Shown here piece by piece: positions 55,240 to 63,900 of a stretch of 64,000 nt of DNA (position 1 is its first letter; every line of letters begins with the position of its first letter). This DNA comes from Tumebacillus_A lipolyticus (GTDB lineage: Bacteria; Bacillota; Bacilli; Tumebacillales; Tumebacillaceae). Under the pieces are notes generated by a model that did not search any database, was not told where the DNA came from, and saw only the letters and a list, made by a program, of their open reading frames with translations. The DNA is taken from assembly GCF_042682745.1 (NCBI RefSeq), contig NZ_JBHUIO010000002.1, positions 1,054,001 through 1,118,000 of the forward strand, given 5' to 3'. The position numbers were made by a program, and so were the translations under genes.

Positions 55240-55530
55240 TTATGACTGAAGATCTTCGTCGCTGCCGCCTTGCTCTTCGTAAAGCAGAGTGTCATACGCT
55301 TCTGCCACCCGATCCCACTCCGCATCATCTTCGATGTAGGCGAGGAGATCGCTGCCATCCTGATCTTTTTCCAGGCGCAAAATGACCGCTTCTTCGTCCT
55401 GTGCGTCGATCGGTTGGAGGATCGCATACATCTGCTCCTCCACTTCCAGCATCTCCAGCACTTCAAACTCGTGCTCGCCACCCTCTTCGTCGGTCAGAGT
55501 GATTCGTTGATTGAGATCCGTTTCGCTCAT
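55240..55530 (-). CDS. yrzB: DUF1292 protein (YrzB)
   Basis: 96 residues from the ATG at 55,530, strongly acidic. The family pattern is clear: ITLTDEEGGEHEFEVLEML, then YAILQPIDAQDEEAVILR and DDAEWDRVAEAYDTLL. The function is unknown; it is conserved next to ruvX across Firmicutes. It starts nine bases after the ruvX stop and shares its transcript. Confidence 0.92.
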   Translation of the reverse strand: MSETDLNQRITLTDEEGGEHEFEVLEMLEVEEQMYAILQPIDAQDEEAVILRLEKDQDGSDLLAYIEDDAEWDRVAEAYDTLLYEEQGGSDEDLQS

Positions 55531-55539
55531 CTGTAGCAC

Positions 55540-55968
55540 CTACTTCCCATTTTGTTGTCGATCTAAATAGTTCTGCAGGATGATCGCCGCCGCCATTTTG
55601 TCGACGACCTGCTTGCGCTTCTTACGACTCACATCCGCTGATACAAGCATACGCTCGGCAGCCATCGTTGATAACCGCTCGTCCCACAATACAACCGGCA
55701 AGTGGAAGGTCGTTTCTAGTATCTCGGCAAACTGTTGGCTCAATTCGCCCCGCGGACCGATCGTCCCATTCATATTTTTCGGCAGACCGAGCACGATCGT
55801 GCTCACCTCATACTTTTCGATCAGTTCCTTGAGGCGCGCTAAATCATCCTCTAATGTCTTGCGCGTGATCGTCTCCACGCCTTGTGCTGTCCAGCCCATC
55901 GCATCGCTGACCGCGATGCCGATGCGCACATCTCCATAGTCGATCCCGAGCACTCTCGTAACGTTCAT
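55540..55968 (-). CDS. ruvX: RuvX/YqgF-family nuclease-like protein
   Basis: 142 residues. RNase H-fold motifs with conserved acids: LGIDYGDVRIGIAVSD, STIVLGLPKNMNGT, LWDERLSTMAAERML, and KKRKQVVDKMAAAIILQNYL near the end. The family is linked to Holliday-junction resolution and, in several bacteria, to 16S rRNA 5'-end processing. The first four bases overlap the end of the yrzL gene (ATGA), so the two are translationally coupled. Confidence 0.95.
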   Translation of the reverse strand: MNVTRVLGIDYGDVRIGIAVSDAMGWTAQGVETITRKTLEDDLARLKELIEKYEVSTIVLGLPKNMNGTIGPRGELSQQFAEILETTFHLPVVLWDERLSTMAAERMLVSADVSRKKRKQVVDKMAAAIILQNYLDRQQNGK

Positions 55969-56216
55969 CCTCGATCCCTCATATAGGCGCGCACCAGTTC
56001 TTCGATCAGTTCATCCCGCTCCAGGCTGCGGATCAGGTTGCGCGCATTGTTGTGGTTGGTAATATACGCCGGGTCTCCAGAGATCAGGTAGCCGGAGATC
56101 TGGTTGATCGGGTTGTACCCTTTGACCCGCAAAGCTTCAAACGCGATCAAGAGCGCCCGTCTCGCCTCGCTGTCTTCCTCGCGCCCGCTGAACTTGATCG
56201 TGCGGTCAAACGACAT
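55965..56216 (-). CDS. yrzL: IreB-family regulatory phosphoprotein (YrzL)
   Basis: 83 residues from the ATG at 56,216, placed by GAGGTG seven bases upstream. The family text is nearly complete: TIKFSGREEDSEARRALL, YNPINQISGYLISGDPAYI, HNNARNLIRSLERDEL. In Enterococcus IreB is the substrate of the PASTA kinase IreK. In B. subtilis yrzL follows alaS; here an AI-2E-family gene precedes it and no alaS is present. Confidence 0.95.
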   Translation of the reverse strand: MSFDRTIKFSGREEDSEARRALLIAFEALRVKGYNPINQISGYLISGDPAYITNHNNARNLIRSLERDELIEELVRAYMRDRG

Positions 56217-56295
56217 TTGCAACACCTCATCACGACTTCTTGATTTGCCTCTACAGGCAAGTATTACCGCTATCATGAATCGGGACAATTATACG

Positions 56296-57360
56296 TCAAT
56301 GCTTCATGTAGTGCAACACCACGTGCTGAACGATCACCTTTCCTACCGCCACCAGCGGGATCGCGAGGATCAGACCGACGATGCCAAACACCTCGCCGCC
56401 AAGCAGCAGAGCGAAGATGATCAGCATCGGATGCAGCTTGAGCGAGCGCCCGATCAGGTAGGGCCCGACCAAGTTGCCTTCCAGCTGTTGGATGATCAGG
56501 TTGACGATCAACACTTTCAGCGCCATCAGCGGCGATACGGTAAAGGCGAGCAAGATCGCGGGCGCCGCCCCGAAAAAAGGGCCGATGTAGGGGATGATGT
56601 TGGTGATCGCGACGATCAGCGACAGGATGATCGCATAGGGCATCCCGACGATCAGATAGCCGACATACGCCATGCCCCCCACCACCATCGCGATCAACAG
56701 CTGTCCCCTGATATAGTTGCCGAGCGCCTCGTCGATCGAGCGCGAGAGTCGGATGATCGCCTGTCGGTTCCGGCGGGGGAAGAAGGTGACGACCGCTCGC
56801 TCGATCAGCTTGAGGTCTTTGAGCATGTAGAACACCAGAAACGGTATGACAAACCAAGAGATCGCCCCCTCGATCGTGTGGCCGGCCGATTCGAGCGTCT
56901 TGGTGATCAGCGCCGTCACTCTGCCCTCCAGGTTGCCGAGATTTTCGTCCACCGCTTTTCGCACCGCATCTGGCAGTCGCTTCTTGTCTTCGTTAAAGCT
57001 GTCCATCCATCTGTCCGCCTGTTCGACCAACTTCGGCAGATGCTCGCTCAAGTCGCGCAGCTGATCGATAAACAGCGGGATCGCTTTGAGCAGAAGCACC
57101 GTGAGCAACAGAAAGAACAGGACGTAGATGATCAGGATGCTCGCTCCTCGCGGCACTCCGCGCTGGTGCAGGCGGGTGACCAGCGGATGCAGCAGGTAGG
57201 CGATGATCACCGAGATCAAAAATGGGGTCAACACGGCGCTTACGATCATCCAGATGTCCATTACGACATCGCGCAGCTCGTAGAGCAGATAGATGCATGC
57301 GAGCGCAAGCAAGGAGAGCACGAGCACCTGCAGCGCACGCCCCTGTTGCCGAAAATCCAT
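56296..57360 (-). CDS. yrrI: AI-2E family permease (YrrI)
   Basis: 354 residues with eight predicted membrane helices and the family's large soluble segment between helices 3 and 4 (about 115-200). Typical motifs: ISWFVIPFLVFYMLKD and FFGAAPAILLAFTVSPLMAL, then LVGPYLIGRSLKLHP. Members export small solutes; few substrates are known (AI-2 for TqsA, Na+/H+ for some). In B. subtilis yrrI lies just before alaS. Confidence 0.92.
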   Translation of the reverse strand: MDFRQQGRALQVLVLSLLALACIYLLYELRDVVMDIWMIVSAVLTPFLISVIIAYLLHPLVTRLHQRGVPRGASILIIYVLFFLLLTVLLLKAIPLFIDQLRDLSEHLPKLVEQADRWMDSFNEDKKRLPDAVRKAVDENLGNLEGRVTALITKTLESAGHTIEGAISWFVIPFLVFYMLKDLKLIERAVVTFFPRRNRQAIIRLSRSIDEALGNYIRGQLLIAMVVGGMAYVGYLIVGMPYAIILSLIVAITNIIPYIGPFFGAAPAILLAFTVSPLMALKVLIVNLIIQQLEGNLVGPYLIGRSLKLHPMLIIFALLLGGEVFGIVGLILAIPLVAVGKVIVQHVVLHYMKH

Positions 57361-57411
57361 GATCAGGCCACCTCCTGCATCGGTCAGGTACGCTTAGCCT
57401 TCCCAAAAATA

Positions 57412-57443
57412 GCAAAAAGCCCTCCAACTGGAGAGCTTTTTGC
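57412..57443 (-). terminator. Terminator of the UbiA-family gene
   Basis: GCAAAAAGC-CTCC / GGAG-GCTTTTTGC stem, T-rich on the minus strand. Confidence 0.8.
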
Positions 57444-57457
57444 CGTTGCAAAGTTGC

Positions 57458-58327
57458 TTACCAAAGCGAGATCGCGATGTCTGCCAAGGTGAAGACAAAC
57501 GCGACAGAGGCCACATACGAGTTGACCGTAAAAAATGCGACATCGATGCGGCTCATATCGTGCGGCGAGATGATCCGATGCTCATACCACAGGAGCAGGG
57601 CGACTGCCGCAACGCCGATCCAATAGACGATGCCAAGATCGACATACAGTGGGACCAGCGCGAACAGCACGATGGTCAGCACATGCATCAGGCGCGAAAG
57701 GAGCAGTCCTCCGCCGATGCCAAAGCGGACAGGGATCGAATGCAGGCCGTGCCGCTTGTCAAACTCGACATCTTGACAGGCGTAGATGATGTCAAAGGCG
57801 GCGATCCAGACCGCGACAGCACCTGCGAGCAACAGCGCCGGGATGTCGATCTGTCCGGTCACCGCGATCCACCCGCCGAGCGGGGCGAACGAATCGGCAA
57901 GCCCGAGCACCAGATGGCACGCCCAGGTAAAGCGCTTGCAGTACGGGTAGAGGACGAGCACGAAGACGGCCAGCGGCAAGAGCTTGAAGCAGAGCGGGTT
58001 CAGCATGTACGCTGAGACGCCGAGCAACGCCAGCGAGCCGATGATGAACAGCCACGCCTCGACGCTCTTGATCGCACCGCGCGGGATCTCCCGACTGGCC
58101 GTGCGCGGATTTCTCGCATCGATCGCCGCATCGATCACCCGGTTCAGCCCCATCGCAGCGCTGCGTGCGCCGACCATCGCCAAGGTCACCCAGACGAACG
58201 TCATCAGGCTCGGCCAAGCGTTTGACGTGTAGTACGAAGCCATCACCATGCCGATATAGGCGTACGGCAGAGCAAAGATCGTATGTTCAAATTTGATCAT
58301 CTCCAGAAAGAGACGAATCTTAGACAT
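57458..58327 (-). CDS. UbiA-family polyprenyltransferase, probably for menaquinone
   Basis: 290 residues from the ATG at 58,327 (AGGGGG upstream), with eight or nine membrane helices. Both Asp-rich prenyl-diphosphate motifs are present: NRVIDAAIDARNPRT (near 67) and YACQDVEFDKRHG (near 185). The sequence is of the 4-hydroxybenzoate-prenyltransferase type rather than the MenA type, as found for MqnP of the futalosine menaquinone route. That assignment is an inference. It attaches the isoprenoid chain to the aromatic ring in the membrane. It is flanked by the AI-2E permease and a DUF116 gene. Confidence 0.88.
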   Translation of the reverse strand: MSKIRLFLEMIKFEHTIFALPYAYIGMVMASYYTSNAWPSLMTFVWVTLAMVGARSAAMGLNRVIDAAIDARNPRTASREIPRGAIKSVEAWLFIIGSLALLGVSAYMLNPLCFKLLPLAVFVLVLYPYCKRFTWACHLVLGLADSFAPLGGWIAVTGQIDIPALLLAGAVAVWIAAFDIIYACQDVEFDKRHGLHSIPVRFGIGGGLLLSRLMHVLTIVLFALVPLYVDLGIVYWIGVAAVALLLWYEHRIISPHDMSRIDVAFFTVNSYVASVAFVFTLADIAISLW

Positions 58328-58409
58328 GAGAAAGCCCCCTATAAGATCACATAACATACCTCTCTATTACAGCGATCAAACGGGGGGCTTGTCAACCCAT
58401 TTATGACTT

Positions 58410-59258
58410 CTATCCCTTGATCAATTCAGTTTCCACCTGTTTGATCAGCTCTTTGCCAAGGTACATGCGAATCGCATTTTCCATCTCGACCATGTTGATG
58501 TTCGTGTTGCGACAAGGCCCTTCGGGCCGTTTGTTGGCGATGGCGATGACCGGGACGGCCGCCTTGACATCTTGCACGCCAGCCATCAGATCGCGCTCAC
58601 AGGCGACGGCGATCACACCTTTTGGCGCTTTTTCGGCAAGCAGCTGTCGCGCCATCTGGCCGCCCGCGCAGATGTGAAAATCGATATCGTACTTGGCGGT
58701 CACCGCCTTGATCTGATCGCGCGTCTCTTTGTCCAGACAGCGCGGCAACAGGATCAACAGCTCGTCGCGCTCGATCTGAGCCTGATTGACAGCGGTCAGC
58801 CGATTGCCCACCTGCAGGATCGAATTGGCCATCCGATCTTTGGAGATGCCAAACAGGCTGGAAACTTTCACCGTCCAGGGGATGATGTTGGAGAGCGCGA
58901 TGTGCCGCCCTTTGAAAAAGGGAACGAAGTTTTTGCCGGTCAACACGGTCAACCCGACCAGCGCAAACATCAGATCGATCGCGCACAGCACACCGCCAGA
59001 CCCCATCACGATGGTGCGCATCAACCACTCGGGCAGCTCCATCAGGCGAGGCTGAACCAAGAAGTACACCAGCCATGCTCCGACATTGAGCAGCACGAGC
59101 GTGCACGAGGTAAACCCGAGAAACACCCACGGCGTGGTCTCCAGATCCCCGTTGTTTTCCTCCACTTGCCCAGACCAACCGTCCCACGTATCCCCCAGCT
59201 TTCGAGGCGCCACCTTCGTTTCTTCCGCTTCTGCTGTCGTCGTTTCAATGTTTGCCAT
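58410..59258 (-). CDS. DUF116 membrane protein
   Basis: 282 residues from the ATG at 59,258 (AGGAGGG at seven bases). Two N-terminal membrane helices (about 42-65 and 85-108) precede the DUF116 domain, with conserved cysteines in LLPRCLDKE, HICAGGQMAR, AVACERDLMAG and KRPEGPCRNTN. The cysteines suggest metal or Fe-S binding. The function is unknown. It is the gene just upstream of the prenyltransferase, 82 bases away. Confidence 0.9.
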   Translation of the reverse strand: MANIETTTAEAEETKVAPRKLGDTWDGWSGQVEENNGDLETTPWVFLGFTSCTLVLLNVGAWLVYFLVQPRLMELPEWLMRTIVMGSGGVLCAIDLMFALVGLTVLTGKNFVPFFKGRHIALSNIIPWTVKVSSLFGISKDRMANSILQVGNRLTAVNQAQIERDELLILLPRCLDKETRDQIKAVTAKYDIDFHICAGGQMARQLLAEKAPKGVIAVACERDLMAGVQDVKAAVPVIAIANKRPEGPCRNTNINMVEMENAIRMYLGKELIKQVETELIKG

Positions 59259-59395
59259 CCGTATCCCTCCTACCACGCATTTCCATAGCACTAGCATGCC
59301 CGAAGCGCTGGCAAGTTATTACATCGATGGAACCAACCGGGCGAATGTCGCATATCGTGTGAGCAGTGTACATGTCGAAGGAGGGAGCGACTACG

Positions 59396-60721
59396 GTGCA
59401 TCTCTATCACGTAAAACCTGGGGATACGCTGCAGAGCGTCGCGCATCAACACCGCATCACGACAGCTGCACTCCGCGCGTTCAACAGCCTTCCCCAAGCA
59501 TCGTACCTGTTGCCAGGGCATGCGCTTCTCATTCCCTCTCGATTGACCGCCTCCGATCTCGCCGATGATGTCGACTCGGGCGCGGACAGCTACGCGACCT
59601 ATGTCGCCACAGACACGGACAGCTACGCGACCTATCGGGTGCAAGCGGGTGATACGCTTCGCTCGATCGGCGAGCGCTTTCGCGTGCCGCTGACCTGGAT
59701 TGCGCTGTGCAACCACCTGAGCGATCGCAGTTTGGAAGCGGGAGAGCTGCTCTTGATCCCTGCGAGCTCCTCGCAAGCGCGCGGGACGAAAAAAAAACTG
59801 GGTCTGCTCTGCTTGTCGCCATCTCGGCTGCCAGAGGACACCTCCCGCCCGATCACCTTTCAGGGCCGCTCAGGGCTGCGCGTCGACGCGGCGGGCAATC
59901 TGCACCTCCCAGCGCTCCCCGACCGTCAGGACGGTGACGAGAAGCTCCTCCTGCTCTGCTCGCTGGATGGTGCGGCAAACATCTTGGCAGATGTCGCCAA
60001 AGCGATCCTGACCAGCGAAGAGGCGCAAGCGCGCCTGCTCGACCGTCTGGGCACCTGCTTGCGCCTCGCAGACGCACATGGCGTGATCTTCGACTGGCAG
60101 TCGGTGCGCCGCGAAGACGAGCCTGCCTATCTGCGATTCGTCAAGGAGGCGGGGCGCAGGCTCCGTCCGATCGGTCACCGCACAGGCCTTCTGCTCTTTG
60201 CCTCCTCCACCTGTTTCAGACGAGCCTCGCTGCTGGCTGAGCTCGGACGGCAGATCGACCTCCTGCTTGTCGAACCGGTCGCCAACAGCTCGGCCGAATC
60301 GCCGCCCCCGCCGCTGATCGGGACGGAGGACACCCGCCGCGCCCTGCAGACAGCGACGGCGACGTTTCCAGCGGAGAAGACCTGGTTGGTGCTGCGACCG
60401 TCAGCAGTGTTCGTCCAGCGAGGGCAAGCGGTGCAACATCTCTCACAGCAACAAGCGATTGACGTCGCCTACCTCCACGGGTCGCCCTTGATCCGGGATG
60501 AGGCAAGCGAGCTAACGTGGTATCGCTTTCCGAACATAGAGGAGGGACACTCCGTGTGGCTCGAAGACATTCAAAGTTTCGTCCGCAAGCTGGAGATCTT
60601 GGAGCAGATGAAACTGCAAGGGATCGCACTCTGGGAAGTGGGCGGATATTTTCCCGATGCTTGGCGCTATCTCTACGAACAGTATGAGGTGCTGATGGAC
60701 GAAGCGGAAGGACACAAATAA
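59396..60721 (+). CDS. Two-LysM protein with degenerate glycoside hydrolase 18 domain
   Basis: 441 residues from the GTG at 59,396, preferred because GAAGGAGGGAG lies just upstream and HLYHVKPGDTLQSVA then begins the first LysM. A second LysM (YRVQAGDTLRSIGERF) follows a duplicated DSYATY segment. The C-terminal part resembles YaaH/SleL-type GH18 enzymes (ILEQMKLQGIALWEVGGYF), but the catalytic DGxxxDxE strand reads HGVIFDWQSV: the proton-donor Glu is Gln and the first Asp is His. It probably binds spore or wall peptidoglycan without cleaving it. It is transcribed alone, opposite to its neighbours. Confidence 0.85.
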   Translation: MHLYHVKPGDTLQSVAHQHRITTAALRAFNSLPQASYLLPGHALLIPSRLTASDLADDVDSGADSYATYVATDTDSYATYRVQAGDTLRSIGERFRVPLTWIALCNHLSDRSLEAGELLLIPASSSQARGTKKKLGLLCLSPSRLPEDTSRPITFQGRSGLRVDAAGNLHLPALPDRQDGDEKLLLLCSLDGAANILADVAKAILTSEEAQARLLDRLGTCLRLADAHGVIFDWQSVRREDEPAYLRFVKEAGRRLRPIGHRTGLLLFASSTCFRRASLLAELGRQIDLLLVEPVANSSAESPPPPLIGTEDTRRALQTATATFPAEKTWLVLRPSAVFVQRGQAVQHLSQQQAIDVAYLHGSPLIRDEASELTWYRFPNIEEGHSVWLEDIQSFVRKLEILEQMKLQGIALWEVGGYFPDAWRYLYEQYEVLMDEAEGHK

Positions 60722-60758
60722 GAAAGCTCTGTCTCTCCTAGAAGAGACAGAGCTTTCT
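60721..60758. terminator. Shared terminator of convergent genes
   Basis: Perfect 16-bp stem AGAAAGCTCTGTCTCT / AGAGACAGAGCTTTCT between the LysM gene and the TlpA-like gene. Confidence 0.85.
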
Positions 60759-60766
60759 GTTGTGAG

Positions 60767-61222
60767 CTACGCTTGCGAAAGTCCGAGAACCTGTTCGATC
60801 TTCGGCTGCAGCTTCTCAAAACCGCGGTCGCCCGCCGTGCGGAAGAACAGTTTGCCTTCTTTGTCAAACAGGAAGAATGCGGGAACGTACTCGTTTTGAT
60901 ACGCTTCTGCAATCTTGTGCAGGTTGTCGATCGCGACAGGATGCGTGATCCCGTACTTCGCGATGTCTTCCTTTACCTTCTCGATGTCGGTGTCCGCTTC
61001 ATAGCGGGGAAAGTGAATCCCGACCATCTGCAGACCGTGCTCTTTGTACTGATCGCGATATTTGATGAGATCGTTCATCGTCTCGTGGCAGATATGACAA
61101 GATACCGCCCAGAAGTGAACGAGCACATACTTATCGGACAGATCGGTCGGAAGCTGATCCTGATGGAACCATTCTGTAGCTCCTGCGAGCTCCGGACGTT
61201 CCGATCCTAGGCGCATCGGCAT
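60767..61222 (-). CDS. TlpA-like thioredoxin
   Basis: 151 residues, no membrane helix, so cytosolic. The redox pair is CHIC (in WAVSCHICHETMND near residue 43). A cis-proline occurs in EYVPAFFLFDKEGK. It resembles the redoxin half of NHL-repeat/TlpA proteins. It lies 20 bases after the peroxiredoxin stop with GAGGT before its ATG, so the two form an operon, and it may recycle that peroxiredoxin (inference). Confidence 0.85.
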   Translation of the reverse strand: MPMRLGSERPELAGATEWFHQDQLPTDLSDKYVLVHFWAVSCHICHETMNDLIKYRDQYKEHGLQMVGIHFPRYEADTDIEKVKEDIAKYGITHPVAIDNLHKIAEAYQNEYVPAFFLFDKEGKLFFRTAGDRGFEKLQPKIEQVLGLSQA

Positions 61223-61242
61223 GAGAGATTACCTCTTTCCGA

Positions 61243-61776
61243 TTAGAGAGTCGATTGACCCGGTTTCCAGTTCGCCGGGCACAGACCGCCAGTTTGCAAC
61301 GCTTCCAGAACGCGCAGCGTCTCATCGACAGAACGGCCAACGTTCAGGCTGTTGATCGTCGCATGTTGAACAAGACCTTCCGGATCGATGATGAAGAGAC
61401 CGCGCAGCGCGATGCCTTTATCTTCGAGCAGCACGCCGAAAGCGCGAGCGCATTCTTTGGTGATGTCAGCAGCCAGCGGGTAGTTCAGCTCGCCCAGGCC
61501 GTTTTTCTCGCGCGGAGTGTTGATCCATGCGCGGTGGGAATGGATGGAGTCTACCGAAACGCCGAGGATTTCAGCGTCCAGATCTGCGAACTCCTGAGCG
61601 CGATCGCTCATCGCGGTGATCTCAGTCGGGCAAACGAAAGTGAAGTCGAGCGGATAGAAGAAGAGAACCAACCACTTGCCACGGTAGTCGTCAAGAGTTA
61701 CCGAAACATCGAGGGTCTCCAAGTTTTTAGTGGAGAGCATGTTAAAGTTAGGTGCTTTGGATCCAACCAACGGCAT
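61243..61776 (-). CDS. Typical 2-Cys peroxiredoxin (AhpC/Prx family)
   Basis: 177 residues. The peroxidatic Cys is in DFTFVCPTEI (near 51) and the resolving Cys in GGLCPANWKPGQ (near 166); catalytic Thr and Arg positions are kept. It reduces hydrogen peroxide and organic peroxides in the cytosol. Ribosome-binding site GAGGAGG. First gene of an operon with the TlpA-like gene, behind a near-consensus promoter. There is no ahpF next to it. Confidence 0.95.
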   Translation of the reverse strand: MPLVGSKAPNFNMLSTKNLETLDVSVTLDDYRGKWLVLFFYPLDFTFVCPTEITAMSDRAQEFADLDAEILGVSVDSIHSHRAWINTPREKNGLGELNYPLAADITKECARAFGVLLEDKGIALRGLFIIDPEGLVQHATINSLNVGRSVDETLRVLEALQTGGLCPANWKPGQSTL

Positions 61777-61812
61777 AAAAATACCTCCTCTGGATATGTA
61801 TGCTACGACATT

Positions 61813-61841
61813 ATTGTAGACATACCTACCTGATTTCGCAA
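61813..61841 (-). promoter_or_regulatory. Sigma-A promoter of the peroxiredoxin operon
   Basis: TTGCGA, 17 bases, TACAAT on the minus strand, about 40 bases before the start. CTACAATAATGTCGTAG at the -10 box is a partial palindrome that only weakly resembles a PerR box. Confidence 0.6.
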
Positions 61842-61956
61842 GGACTCGCGACTCAATTTGTAATCTTGATTACTGGAATCTGCCCGTCCTCTCACAAATT
61901 CTCTCGTTTTCTTCGTTTTTAATCAGCTTGGATCTGATGGTGTTGCGCAGGTGCTT

Positions 61957-62160
61957 TCACATGCCGAGTTGCAGGTCGGTCGCATCCAGTTGCAGGGCGG
62001 GCAGATCATCGTAGGCGATCAGCGACCCGTCCTCTTCCACCTGGTACAGCTTGACCTCTTCGCCAGAGACGCAAAACTCCATGAAGCATCCCCAGCAGTA
62101 AAACTGGTTGGTGCCGATCTTTCCAATATCACGGCAGTTGCAGTGCGGGCAGCGAGTCAT
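61957..62160 (-). CDS. Small zinc-ribbon protein
   Basis: 67 residues. CPHC near the N-terminus and CWGC about 20 residues on (YCWGCFMEFCVSG) form a four-cysteine zinc ribbon; an acidic tail follows (YQVEEDGSLIAYDDLP). AAGGAGGT lies eight bases before the ATG. It follows yrrD by 14 bases and is probably co-transcribed with it. The function is unknown. Confidence 0.75.
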   Translation of the reverse strand: MTRCPHCNCRDIGKIGTNQFYCWGCFMEFCVSGEEVKLYQVEEDGSLIAYDDLPALQLDATDLQLGM

Positions 62161-62174
62161 CGAGGCGTACCTCC

Positions 62175-62675
62175 TTATAATTCCTCCGCCAGCTCCGTGT
62201 CGGTCGGAACCAGCAAAGTATCTTGCCCGACCATGATCGCCGGGTGAGCAGGCAAGACTTTTCGACCCTCTTTCAGATCGGTCAAAAAACCTTCCGATAC
62301 CTCATACCCCGCTATTGTATACAGTTCTTGATCCAAGTAAACATCTGCCACCGTTCCCAGATAGTTGCCATCTTGAGTCAGCACCTCTTTGCCGACCATC
62401 TGAACATCGCCTTGGATCAGGCTGCGAACCAGACCGGTCTCATCGCGAAACTCCTCGATCGCATCCTGCTTCTCGATCGTGACCGCATCTTGCCCAACTC
62501 CGTGCAACTTCTCTTTCGGCACGATCTTGCTGGCAGAGAGCATCGTCCCTTTGGCGAGCAGCAGCGAATGGACCCCCCCATCGGAAGAGAAGAGCACATC
62601 CCGAACTTCGCCGACATGCTCTCCGCCCGTCAGTTCGACGACAGGCAGTCCGATCAGGTCTCTCGCTCTTCGCAT
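62175..62675 (-). CDS. yrrD: PRC-barrel domain protein (YrrD)
   Basis: 166 residues from the ATG at 62,675, fixed by AGGAGG six bases upstream; the same frame runs open far upstream through the iscS gene, which is accidental. Two PRC-barrel units are visible: ARDLIGLPVVELTGGEHVGEV and VQMVGKEVLTQDGNYLGTVAD. Such domains are seen in RNA-processing and photosynthetic proteins; the role of YrrD is not known. It is 20 bases downstream of iscS. Confidence 0.9.
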   Translation of the reverse strand: MRRARDLIGLPVVELTGGEHVGEVRDVLFSSDGGVHSLLLAKGTMLSASKIVPKEKLHGVGQDAVTIEKQDAIEEFRDETGLVRSLIQGDVQMVGKEVLTQDGNYLGTVADVYLDQELYTIAGYEVSEGFLTDLKEGRKVLPAHPAIMVGQDTLLVPTDTELAEEL

Positions 62676-62695
62676 ACAAAACCTCCTCTCGCAGC

Positions 62696-63829
62696 CTAGC
62701 GTCGTGACAAGCGCTCCACAACTTGCACCACTTTTTGCGCCGCTTCTGCCACCTCTTCTCTCGTATTCTGTCCCGAAAAGGAGAAACGAACCGCAGCGCG
62801 CACAGACTGCTCTGCAAGCCCCATCGCCATCAGCACATGAGAGGGCAACAGCGAGCCTGACGTGCAGGCGGAACCGCTCGCCGCCATGATGCCCAACATG
62901 TCGAGGTTCATCAGCAGGCGCTCTGCCGATACGCCCGGAATGGTCAGATTTAAGATCGAAGGCACCGAGTCGGGTGCGGAGTTGACCACCAGCTGATCCA
63001 CCCCTGCTCGCAGAGCGGAAAGCATCGTTTCCCGCAGCGCTTGCAAATGCTCCCAGCTCGCTTCGCGACTGCCTGCCGCTCGTTCGATCGCCACGCCCAG
63101 ACCGACGATGCCCGGCAGATTTTCGGTGCCCGCCCGACGATTGAACTCCTGAGCGCCGCCATGCTGCGTCGGCTTCCAATGCGTTCCGCGCCGAACGAAC
63201 AGAGCTCCGACCCCTTTGGGGCCGTGCAACTTGTGGCCCGAGATCGACAGCAGGTCGATCGACATCCGCTCCACATCCAGTTCGAGCAAGCCCACAGCTT
63301 GCACCGCATCGGTGTGAAAGAGCACGCTCTTTCGCTTGGCCAACTCTCCGATCTCCGCGATCGGTTGAATCGCGCCCGTCTCGTTGTTGACCGCCATCAC
63401 CGAGATCAGGATAGTGTCTTCGCGCATCGCCTGTTCGATCGCCTCCACCCGCACGATCCCATCGCTTTCCGGCGCGATGTAGGTGACCTCATAGCCGATC
63501 TCCTCCAGATATTCGAAAGCGTGCAAGACCGCATGATGTTCGATCTTGGTCGTGATCAAGTGCTTGCCGCGGTCGCGATAGCCAAGCGCTGTGCCGATGA
63601 TCGCCGCGTTGTCCGCCTCTGTGCCGCCGCTGGTGAAGACGATCTCGTTCGGCTTGGCGTTGATCGCGGACGCCACCTGTTCTCTGGCGCGCTCGATCGC
63701 ACCTTTCGCCTGTCGCCCAGACGCGTGAACGCTCGACGGATTGCCGTAGACTTGGCTGTAATAGGGCATCATCGCTTGCAGCACCTCGTCCGCGACGGGC
63801 GTTGTGGCTGCGTTATCAAGATAGATCAC
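62696..63829 (-). CDS. iscS: Cysteine desulfurase
   Basis: 377 residues with a GTG start (63,829) after GAGGAGGAGC. The PLP lysine is in SISGHKLHGPKG (near 203), the substrate-binding His in KIEHHAVLHA, and the catalytic Cys in ASGSACTSGS (near 325). It moves sulfur from cysteine to acceptors for Fe-S clusters and tRNA thiolation. It is equivalent to YrvO, which in B. subtilis serves MnmA/TrmU; cymR lies upstream as there, but trmU is not the next gene here. Confidence 0.95.
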   Translation of the reverse strand: MIYLDNAATTPVADEVLQAMMPYYSQVYGNPSSVHASGRQAKGAIERAREQVASAINAKPNEIVFTSGGTEADNAAIIGTALGYRDRGKHLITTKIEHHAVLHAFEYLEEIGYEVTYIAPESDGIVRVEAIEQAMREDTILISVMAVNNETGAIQPIAEIGELAKRKSVLFHTDAVQAVGLLELDVERMSIDLLSISGHKLHGPKGVGALFVRRGTHWKPTQHGGAQEFNRRAGTENLPGIVGLGVAIERAAGSREASWEHLQALRETMLSALRAGVDQLVVNSAPDSVPSILNLTIPGVSAERLLMNLDMLGIMAASGSACTSGSLLPSHVLMAMGLAEQSVRAAVRFSFSGQNTREEVAEAAQKVVQVVERLSRR

Positions 63830-63861
63830 TGTAGCTCCTCCTCGCTAGCACAGATGACAAA

Positions 63862-63884
63862 GGGTATGTGGATTCCACATACCC
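63862..63884 (-). terminator. Hairpin between cymR and iscS
   Basis: 10-bp stem GGGTATGTGG / CCACATACCC with a short T-run on the minus strand. It may attenuate read-through from cymR into iscS. Confidence 0.55.
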
Positions 63885-63900
63885 GCTTTGCTCCGGAAAA

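Noticed and set aside
61807..61823. PerR box at the peroxiredoxin promoter
   Set aside because: The partial palindrome CTACAATAATGTCGTAG differs too much from TTATAAT-N-ATTATAA to be claimed.
62676..63179. Upstream extension of yrrD through the iscS gene
   Set aside because: The extension is an out-of-frame reading of iscS; AGGAGG and an ATG at 62,675 give the true start.
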